Assembly: GCA_947595555.1 (NCBI GenBank)
Contig: CANQES010000034.1
Location: 1-13,359 of the forward strand
Origin: an uncultured Clostridia bacterium
GTDB lineage: Bacteria > Bacillota > Clostridia > TANB77 > CAG-508
Reading direction: 5' to 3'
DNA length: 13,359 nt
Shown here piece by piece: positions 6,367-12,069 of this stretch. Below the pieces are notes generated by a model, which ran no database searches, was not told the origin of the DNA, and was given only the letters and a program-made list of their open reading frames with translations. Each line of letters starts with the position of its first letter. Position 1 is the first letter of the stretch. A program made the position numbers and the translations under genes.

Positions 6367-8057
6367 CCTTTTTTATTAAAAAACTTATCAAATATTCCCT
6401 TATTATCCTTTTTACGAGACTTAATTGTAGTCTTTTTTCTACTATTTTGAATTATTCTATCCAAATCATCTATATCTAAAACGCTATCAGAATCATTTTG
6501 TTGTTCTTTATGTCCTTTTTTGTTAGTTTTATTTTGTTTTTTTCTATCATTTTGCTTTGGTTTATTCTCCATAGTTGTTTGTTTCTTCATCTTTGCTGGT
6601 TTTTTATCCTCTTCATCATCGTCATCATCATCATCTTCTTCGTCTTCTTCGTCATCATCATAATTTTCATGATATTCATCGTCCTCGTCATCTTCATCCT
6701 CTTCGTCAAACACATCATCATCATAATCCTCGTCATCATCTTCATCACTTTCGACATTTTCTACTTGGATTATTTTCTTTTCTTCAACAACTACATCATC
6801 ATCTTCTTCATCTTCTTCGTAACTATCTTCATAACCATAATTTTCCTTAATATCTTCCTCTTCTAATTCTTCAATTCTATATTCTGATAAATCCCTCTCA
6901 AACTTTTCTGAAACCTCTTCTTGAAATACTTTATAAATGTTTTTTATACCTTCTATTCTCCAATAGTTTGAATTAATAACTGTTCCCATACTAATATTAA
7001 CATGGTTAACTTCTTCTTCAAAATTCTTTTCTTTATCTTCGATATTTTTTAAATATGTTTTATTATATAACTCTTTATAGGCCTTGTTGCTTGCTTTATT
7101 AGCAATTTCTCTTAAAATTAGTTCATACAAATTTTTAATTTGCATCATATCTAACTCAAAATTATTGCAAGCTTCTACCATCATTTTATTATGTGCTCTA
7201 GTGCCACTAATTGTTGTCATTCTTTCATAATCTAAAAAGCCTATTATGTACTCTTTTTGAGCCTTCAAAAAAGCTAATTTTACACTTGTATCTTTTAGAG
7301 CTTTTTGATATTTTGTCAATCTAATATCTTCACTATCTGTTTCTGATAATAATCTCTTCATTCTGTCATAAATTAATACATAACATTCCGCTTCTTTTTC
7401 TGCAATATCGATTCTTGCATTTATTGCTTTACGCAATACATCTTGGTTAAAAGCTACTTTTTCACTTTTTCCATTTTTTATCATAATATTTAATGCATCT
7501 TGTTTAATCTGCTCTTTCTCTGCATTAATAAAGTCTTTTAAATTTACTACATCTTTTACTTCAATCGCATGAAATGCTGAATCCATTTTTTTGACATATT
7601 CCATGTGATTCGCTTCACCTATTCTTCTTGCCTTTTCACACTTATTTCTGTCTTTTTGTTTTTGTGAAAAGTCTGTTAAATATTGAATAAACTCTTCTCT
7701 AACTTCCTTTGACTTTTCATTATTTCTATCTAAAGAACTTTCTATTTTCTTTAACTTCATTTCTAATGTTCTAGCATCTTCTCCTAAGTCTATAAAAAGT
7801 TGTGCTCGATCTTCTTCCAATTTACTATTCATGTTGTATATTCTTTCTTGTTCTTGTTGTAAATCTTGTATTTTTTTTGCTGTGTCATCAAATTCTTGTA
7901 TTACTTTTAATTCTCTTTCTGCCATAATTTGATAATCTTCAATTTCATGAACTAATTCACTATACTTTTCACTATTTTCTTTTAAATTACCTGGTTTATT
8001 TAATTCTAAAATTTTTTCTATGTATCTTTCTAAAACAATGGCACTTCTTTCATACAT
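6354..8057 (-). CDS. Unrecognised cytoplasmic coiled-coil protein with long Asp/Glu tract and basic tail
   Basis: A 567-residue protein that I do not assign to a family. No signal peptide or membrane helix is visible. Residues ~5-150 are rich in Glu/Lys/Gln heptad-like helix (e.g. DLQQEQERIYNMNSKLEED at 65-83). A second helical region (~160-390) is less regular. Residues ~396-484 are almost pure Asp/Glu with a few Tyr and Val. Residues 485-567 are strongly basic and polar (KKPAKMKK, DRKKQNKTNKKGHK, SRKKDNKG), ending in GIFDKFFNKKGNHF. Such bipolar charge could bind nucleic acid or a basic partner, but no function is claimed. The gene starts 26 bp after the membrane-protein gene, with an atypical SD (GGGGG) about 9 nt upstream, and ends in a terminator, so it is the last gene of a two-gene unit. 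Confidence 0.85.
   Translation of the reverse strand: MYERSAIVLERYIEKILELNKPGNLKENSEKYSELVHEIEDYQIMAERELKVIQEFDDTAKKIQDLQQEQERIYNMNSKLEEDRAQLFIDLGEDARTLEMKLKKIESSLDRNNEKSKEVREEFIQYLTDFSQKQKDRNKCEKARRIGEANHMEYVKKMDSAFHAIEVKDVVNLKDFINAEKEQIKQDALNIMIKNGKSEKVAFNQDVLRKAINARIDIAEKEAECYVLIYDRMKRLLSETDSEDIRLTKYQKALKDTSVKLAFLKAQKEYIIGFLDYERMTTISGTRAHNKMMVEACNNFELDMMQIKNLYELILREIANKASNKAYKELYNKTYLKNIEDKEKNFEEEVNHVNISMGTVINSNYWRIEGIKNIYKVFQEEVSEKFERDLSEYRIEELEEEDIKENYGYEDSYEEDEEDDDVVVEEKKIIQVENVESDEDDDEDYDDDVFDEEDEDDEDDEYHENYDDDEEDEEDDDDDDDEEDKKPAKMKKQTTMENKPKQNDRKKQNKTNKKGHKEQQNDSDSVLDIDDLDRIIQNSRKKTTIKSRKKDNKGIFDKFFNKKGNHF
6610..6745. repeat. TCN-type low-complexity trinucleotide tract (codes Asp/Glu run)
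   Basis: Runs of TCATCATC/TCTTCTTCG on the plus strand encode GAT/GAA/GAC on the minus strand. Length changes by whole triplets would keep the frame, so this could vary in length between strains without switching the gene off. Confidence 0.7.
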
Positions 8058-8083
8058 TTTAATGCAACCCCCAAATTTTCATT

Positions 8084-8689
8084 CTATTTTACTTTATTTT
8101 TTTCTACTTTGTATATTATAAAAGATATTAATACTCCAATTGTTGCTGTTATTAATTGTGTCATTCCCATTGCTGTTTGTAGGTTGTTAACTAATTTTTC
8201 AGGAAAAATTTTAAATACATTTAATAATTCAAATGAAGCAAAAATAATTAAAACTTTTGCTATAATTCCTACTGCACCAGCTAGAAAGTAATTCTTTTCT
8301 TTTCCTAACAAAATAAATTTGTAAGCATAAATTAAAGCAAAATTTCCTAGCCAAATAGCTGGTATCATATATGACATATATACAGATGCCGTTCCAAATA
8401 CATATCCACTTAATATAGTTGATATACTTGGCATTGTTACAACTCCAACTATTTTTTTCCATCCTTTTAGATTTATTGCTGCCGTTACTAATGCAGTATT
8501 AACAATAGAGCCTACTATAATTTGTGAATTTGTTGCTATAACACTTTGTGCTCCAAATACTGCTTGAATTAATTGTGCTAAAAAAGTTGGTACTAAAAAC
8601 GCAACTAACCCGATTATAATAGTTTGTATTATATCTACTTTCTCTGAAAATTTATAAATCGTTTTATTTAAAATTCCTTCATTATTCAT
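8084..8689 (-). CDS. Small polytopic membrane protein of unknown function
   Basis: A 201-residue protein with about six predicted membrane segments (~19-42, 55-73, 79-98, 104-125, 134-157, 173-195) and a basic C-terminus (KVEKNKVK). Conserved-looking stretches are NLKGWKKIVGVVTMPSISTI (73-92) and YMIPAIWLGNFALIYAYK (107-124). The size and the spread of short helices recall small S-component-like (ECF) membrane proteins and a family often labelled 'iron hydrogenase' in draft genomes, but no cofactor motif is present and I would not transfer either name. It has its own promoter (8724-8752) and a strong SD (GGAGG, 8 nt from ATG). It precedes the acidic coiled-coil gene by 26 bp, so the two are probably coexpressed. 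Confidence 0.85.
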   Translation of the reverse strand: MNNEGILNKTIYKFSEKVDIIQTIIIGLVAFLVPTFLAQLIQAVFGAQSVIATNSQIIVGSIVNTALVTAAINLKGWKKIVGVVTMPSISTILSGYVFGTASVYMSYMIPAIWLGNFALIYAYKFILLGKEKNYFLAGAVGIIAKVLIIFASFELLNVFKIFPEKLVNNLQTAMGMTQLITATIGVLISFIIYKVEKNKVK

Positions 8690-8723
8690 TTTTCTACCTC
8701 CAAAATAAAATCATTCTCTTTTT

Positions 8724-8752
8724 ATTATATCGAAAACTTATTAAAAAGTCCA
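8724..8752 (-). promoter_or_regulatory. Promoter of the membrane protein - coiled-coil protein unit
   Basis: TGGACT (8752-8747), 17-nt spacer, TATAAT (8729-8724) on the minus strand. No convincing terminator separates it from the PBP gene upstream, so some read-through is possible. Confidence 0.6.
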
Positions 8753-8762
8753 TACATAAAAT

Positions 8763-10262
8763 CTAAAATAATGTTCTAATTTTTTTAATTAAATAATGAC
8801 TTCCTCCACTTTGATTATTCTGCTCATTTTCAACCATGCTAACAATTAATAAATCATCTGTAAAACAATCAAACCATCCTAAAGTTCCACTTTCTTTATC
8901 TTCACTAGAAGTTTTTAATTCCGCTGTTCCTGTCTTTCCTGCTATAGTTATACCACTAATTTTCATATCATTTGCTGTTCCTTCTGGATTTTCTACAACT
9001 TGTACTAAAGCTTCTTTAATTGTATTTGCAACTTCAGCTGAAAATACATTTTCTTTTAGAATATCTGCACTCTTACCCTCCTTATATTGAATATAAGGTT
9101 TTATCATATGTCCATTATTTGCAAAAGCAGAATAAATAGCTGACATATGAATTGGATTTACTAAAATACTTCCTTGACCATAACCTGAATCGGCAAGTTT
9201 TGTCTCTCCTTCTATTTTATTTCCATTATTATTAGCATATTGAGATTTTGCTAAACTTAATGGAAATTCAATTTCTTCATTAAATCCTAATTTGTTTAAG
9301 TTTTCAGCAAATGTATCAGCTCCTATTTTTAAAGCAGATTGGGCAAAATAAATGTTATCTGAATGTATCATTCCATTTAATAGATTTTTTGCTCCATTAT
9401 ATGCTGTTAAAGTTGTAATTTTATACTGTCCCCATGAATTGTCTTTTTGCCAACTTGTTCCTGTATATCCATAATCTTCATTAGCATCTATTTTTCCTGT
9501 GTTCAAGCCAATAGCACCTGTAATTGGTTTAAATGTAGAGCCTGGACAATACTTCTGCAAGAAGCGATTATATAATGGTTTACTTGCATCATTATTTAAA
9601 GCCTCCCATTGACTATCTGTCATTCCTACAACAAAATCATTAGAATCAAATGTAGGCGTGCTAACTAAAGCAAGTAATTCACCTGTTTTTGGTTGCATGA
9701 CAACAAAAAATCCTTTATCATCCTTCATTTGCTCATATAATTTCGTTTGCATGCTAGAATCTATTGTAAGTTTGACGTCTTGTCCATCTTTCTTATCTTG
9801 CCTAATAACTTCTCCTACTCTATTTCCATCTTCATCTACAATATAAATGTCACTACCATCAATTCCTCTTAATGTTTCTTCATATGCTTTTTCCAATCCA
9901 GATTTTCCTATTACACTTGTTGTGTTATATCCCTTTCCCTTATTTGCATCCAATTCTTCAGCATTAATTCCCTGTACATAACCAATTAAATGTCCTGCCT
10001 CTTTTCCTAATGAATACTGTCTTCCTTCTACTTTGTTAATTAGAACTCCTGGTACTTCCAATAATGCTTCTTTTAATGTAATGTTAGATTCCGCTATTTT
10101 TTTAATTGGTACAAAAGTATCATCTTTTACCCATGATGCATTCAATTGTTCATTAATATATTCTACTGAAACACCTGTTAATTCAGATATTTTACTAATA
10201 TTTTGTGTCTTATTTTCTCCTAACTTTCCGTGGCACAATTCCTGTTGATAAAACTGTCCCAT
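8763..10262 (-). CDS. MecA-like class B penicillin-binding protein, 3' fragment (transpeptidase domain) after a frameshift
   Basis: The larger part of a PBP that cross-links peptidoglycan at the outer membrane face. The frame is open as 499 codons, but its first ~11 codons overlap the upstream fragment out of frame; true homology begins at GKLGENK (residue 12). Residues ~12-150 finish the PBP dimer/pedestal domain (HLIGYVQGIN, VIGKSGLEKAYEETLRG). The transpeptidase domain has all three motifs: STFK 242-245 (nucleophile Ser242), SDN 301-303 and KTG 443-445. Joined to the 5' fragment the protein would be about 672 aa with these at ~415, 474 and 616, close to the 668-aa PBP2a layout. ATG 10262 has no clear SD, so alone this piece would lack its membrane anchor and probably not work. 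See the frameshift finding. Confidence 0.9.
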   Translation of the reverse strand: MGQFYQQELCHGKLGENKTQNISKISELTGVSVEYINEQLNASWVKDDTFVPIKKIAESNITLKEALLEVPGVLINKVEGRQYSLGKEAGHLIGYVQGINAEELDANKGKGYNTTSVIGKSGLEKAYEETLRGIDGSDIYIVDEDGNRVGEVIRQDKKDGQDVKLTIDSSMQTKLYEQMKDDKGFFVVMQPKTGELLALVSTPTFDSNDFVVGMTDSQWEALNNDASKPLYNRFLQKYCPGSTFKPITGAIGLNTGKIDANEDYGYTGTSWQKDNSWGQYKITTLTAYNGAKNLLNGMIHSDNIYFAQSALKIGADTFAENLNKLGFNEEIEFPLSLAKSQYANNNGNKIEGETKLADSGYGQGSILVNPIHMSAIYSAFANNGHMIKPYIQYKEGKSADILKENVFSAEVANTIKEALVQVVENPEGTANDMKISGITIAGKTGTAELKTSSEDKESGTLGWFDCFTDDLLIVSMVENEQNNQSGGSHYLIKKIRTLF

Positions 10263-10782
10263 CAGTTGCTAACTTTTGATTATTTCTATCTAATATATCT
10301 CCTCTTTTTGCCTTAATTGTAGATATTCTTACTTTTTGATTATCTCCTAGTTGAGGAAAAATAAAACTAGAATCCCATTTAATTTTGTATTCCTGATTTT
10401 CTTTTTCTAAAATGACTGCATTGTCAAATTGAATTTCTCCTGCTGATGTAAACATTATTTCATGATAATCAATTTGATAATCATTTCCTTTTTTCTCTAA
10501 ATTATTAATGTCTACTTTAAGATTAGCTGCATCAATACCTTCATATATATTTTTATTTCTTGCTATAAAATCTTCTTTGCTCATATTCATGCTAGCTACT
10601 TTCTCATACATAGCATCATAATTTTTTTCATTTATTAAGCCAATAAAATCTGTTAATGTTTGTTTTATTTTTTCTTCATTTTGTTTGTTTATTAATACTA
10701 TTGCTGCTACTATTATTAAAATTATTAGTATAATAATTATTCCTATTAATACTTTCTTGTTTTTCATATAATACCCCTTCAT
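10210..10782 (-). CDS. MecA-like class B penicillin-binding protein, 5' fragment (anchor, NTF2-like domain) ending at a frameshift
   Basis: The N-terminal part of the same PBP. A single hydrophobic helix (~10-31) anchors it; residues ~35-140 match the NTF2-like MecA N-terminal domain (KIKQTLTDFIGLINEKNYDAM region; NMSKEDFIARNKNIYEGI region), and KRGDILDRNNQKLATDGTV (159-177) opens the class B pedestal domain. At Val183-Pro184 the frame is lost: it reads PRKVRRK and stops, while one base later the other frame gives GKLGENK. The ATG at 10782 overlaps the hydrolase stop (ATGA). The better start is the second Met (10767), because AAGGGG (10779-10774) sits about 6 nt before it; the protein would then start MKNKKVLIG. 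It is translationally linked to the hydrolase. Confidence 0.88.
   Translation of the reverse strand: MKGYYMKNKKVLIGIIIILIILIIVAAIVLINKQNEEKIKQTLTDFIGLINEKNYDAMYEKVASMNMSKEDFIARNKNIYEGIDAANLKVDINNLEKKGNDYQIDYHEIMFTSAGEIQFDNAVILEKENQEYKIKWDSSFIFPQLGDNQKVRISTIKAKRGDILDRNNQKLATDGTVLSTGIVPRKVRRK
10774..10779 (-). promoter_or_regulatory. Ribosome binding site favouring the PBP start at 10767
   Basis: AAGGGG lies about 6 nt upstream of the second ATG (10767-10765) and is inside the codons that follow the first ATG (10782), so initiation at 10767 is more likely. Confidence 0.55.
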
Positions 10783-11663
10783 TTATTCTCTTTTATAAAT
10801 TCTATTATTTGCTCCGCTAATATATCTTCTTTTCCTTTATAACTATGGTCTGCTCCATCAATGTAATCAATATCTTTATGTGGATTAGTAATAATACTAT
10901 TAATTTTAGCCACTAATTCGCTTGGTTCTTGTAGTATCATCTCTTTCTCATGTCCCCACCTCATAAATAGAGGGTCACTTATTTCGTTTAATTTTTCAAA
11001 TTTTGTATCTTCTTCATAATTTGCAAAGTCAATTTCCTTATTATCTCTAGCATATCTTAGAAATGTTTTACTACTTACTGGATGTATGAATGATTCTTTT
11101 GGCATTAGTTCTAATGTTTTTCCTTCTTTCTCTTTTTCTTCTGCTATTTTTAAATATTCTTCAAATTTATCTCCTAAATATGCCTTTAATGTAGCTGGAA
11201 TGTCAACAAGTGAAAGTAATATTACACCTTTTATATTTTCTAATAAATCATCATTTTCTTCTTTTAATTCATTGTATGTATATACAATTTTTGTGCAACC
11301 TAAACTGTGCCCTTGCAAGTATATATTTTGATAACCTAATTCTTTTAATTTTAAAATTGCTCCTACAATGTCTTCATATCCTTCTAAAACATCTTCGTAT
11401 GCAGTTCCACCTAATTTTTCTTCTCTCTTTTCTTCTATGTCCTTTTTTATATATTTTACTAGTTCGCTTCCCCTGTTGTTAAAACAAAAATAGTCTATTT
11501 GCTGTTCATTTGCTTTTTTGGCAATTATGTCGTCTCTATTTTTAAAACAATTACTACTCATTCCATGAACTGCCAAAATAACGTCTTTTGTTTTTTCCTG
11601 ACCCTCATATAACAATCCATTTAAAATCACTCCATCAGTTGCTAAAAAATCTATTTTTTTCAT
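10779..11663 (-). CDS. Alpha/beta hydrolase (esterase/lipase-like)
   Basis: A 294-residue cytoplasmic alpha/beta-hydrolase fold protein with no signal peptide. ILAVHGMSSN at 29-38 is the oxyanion-hole region (His33-Gly34). The nucleophile elbow is LQGHSLGC (116-123, Ser120). DHSY near the C-terminus (272-275) supplies the likely catalytic His273. The acid is probably Asp230 or a nearby carboxylate in SDPLFMRWGHE. The layout resembles the DUF1749 type of hydrolase; the substrate is unknown. It heads an operon with the PBP (4-bp stop/start overlap), driven by a consensus promoter, so a cell-wall-linked role is possible but only inferred from position. SD AGGAAGTGAG precedes ATG 11663. Confidence 0.9.
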   Translation of the reverse strand: MKKIDFLATDGVILNGLLYEGQEKTKDVILAVHGMSSNCFKNRDDIIAKKANEQQIDYFCFNNRGSELVKYIKKDIEEKREEKLGGTAYEDVLEGYEDIVGAILKLKELGYQNIYLQGHSLGCTKIVYTYNELKEENDDLLENIKGVILLSLVDIPATLKAYLGDKFEEYLKIAEEKEKEGKTLELMPKESFIHPVSSKTFLRYARDNKEIDFANYEEDTKFEKLNEISDPLFMRWGHEKEMILQEPSELVAKINSIITNPHKDIDYIDGADHSYKGKEDILAEQIIEFIKENK

Positions 11664-11689
11664 ATTCTCACTTCCTATCTTTTATTTGC

Positions 11690-11718
11690 ATTATACACTT
11701 AAGATATAAAAATGTCAA
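11690..11718 (-). promoter_or_regulatory. Consensus promoter of the hydrolase - PBP operon
   Basis: Perfect TTGACA (11718-11713), 17-nt spacer, perfect TATAAT (11695-11690) on the minus strand. The -35 begins inside the T-tract that ends rnpB. Confidence 0.88.
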
Positions 11719-11733
11719 AAAAAAAGAGTAAAT
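11717..11733 (-). terminator. 3' end and U-tract of rnpB
   Basis: The 3' arm of P1 (ATTTACTC) is followed by nine T on the minus strand (11725-11717). The last two belong to the -35 hexamer of the next promoter. Confidence 0.55.
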
Positions 11734-11984
11734 CTGTAAGCCGGGTTCTGTCTTTTAAAATAGCCATTTATCTAGGATATCTATTGCTAGATATCTCAAG
11801 CCACGCAATTCAGAAGGCGCCGAGCAGGCTTAATCTTCTTTTTAGGTGTTGCTTCAGATGGGGTTTACACTGCCTGCCATGTCACCATTACTAGACGTTA
11901 TCTAGCATCTTTGCTCTGTGAAGCCCAGACTTTCCTCTCGTAATTCCTTTCGGAGCTTTACCAGCGACTATTCAATTTACTCTG
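11726..11984 (-). ncRNA. rnpB: RNase P RNA (rnpB), compact A-type
   Basis: The catalytic RNA that trims tRNA 5' leaders. On the minus strand the conserved core is plain: GAGGAAAGTCTGGGCTTC (5' part of P4 and CR-I), GTAAACCCCATCTGAAGCAA (CR-II/III), CTAGATAAATGGCT (CR-V-like) and AGAACCCGGCTTACAG near the 3' end. P1 is formed by GAGTAAAT (11982-11975) and ATTTACTC (11733-11726). A perfect 8-bp stem with GCAA loop (11795-11776) fits P18. From the predicted start to the end of P1 it is about 259 nt, well below the usual 350-400, and little room is left for P12 and P13/P14. A T-tract (11725-11717) follows P1. It has its own promoter. Confidence 0.93.
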
Positions 11985-11990
11985 TTTTTT

Positions 11991-12019
11991 ATTATACTAT
12001 AAATATATTAATTTATCAA
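11991..12019 (-). promoter_or_regulatory. Promoter of rnpB
   Basis: TTGATA (12019-12014), 17-nt spacer, TATAAT (11996-11991). A start about 7 nt downstream falls at ~11984, one or two bases before P1. Confidence 0.8.
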
Positions 12020-12028
12020 TATTTTTTA

Positions 12029-12046
12029 ATAAAAGGGAACTTTTAT
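12029..12046. repeat. 7-bp hairpin with 4-nt loop just after the right CLec gene
   Basis: ATAAAAG (12029-12035), loop GGAA, CTTTTAT (12040-12046) on the plus strand. It lies about 24 nt past the CLec stop codon and is not followed by a T-run on either strand, so it is a poor terminator. DGR targets often carry a 7-10 bp hairpin with a 4-nt loop shortly after the VR; size and place fit loosely. Confidence 0.4.
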
Positions 12047-12069
12047 CCAACAATCACCAGCAAATAGTA

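Noticed and set aside
6498..6866. Plus-strand open frames rich in His or Ile/Phe opposite the acidic tract
   Set aside because: They are mirror readings of the GAT/GAA repeats of the minus-strand gene and have no ribosome binding site.
10210..10262. Programmed +1 or -1 ribosomal frameshifting in the PBP gene
   Set aside because: No slippery heptamer, stimulatory hairpin or stop codon at the shift site is visible, and class B PBPs are not known to use recoding; a one-base insertion or error is simpler.
12029..12046. Rho-independent terminator for the right CLec gene
   Set aside because: The stem is AT-rich and no T-run follows on either strand.
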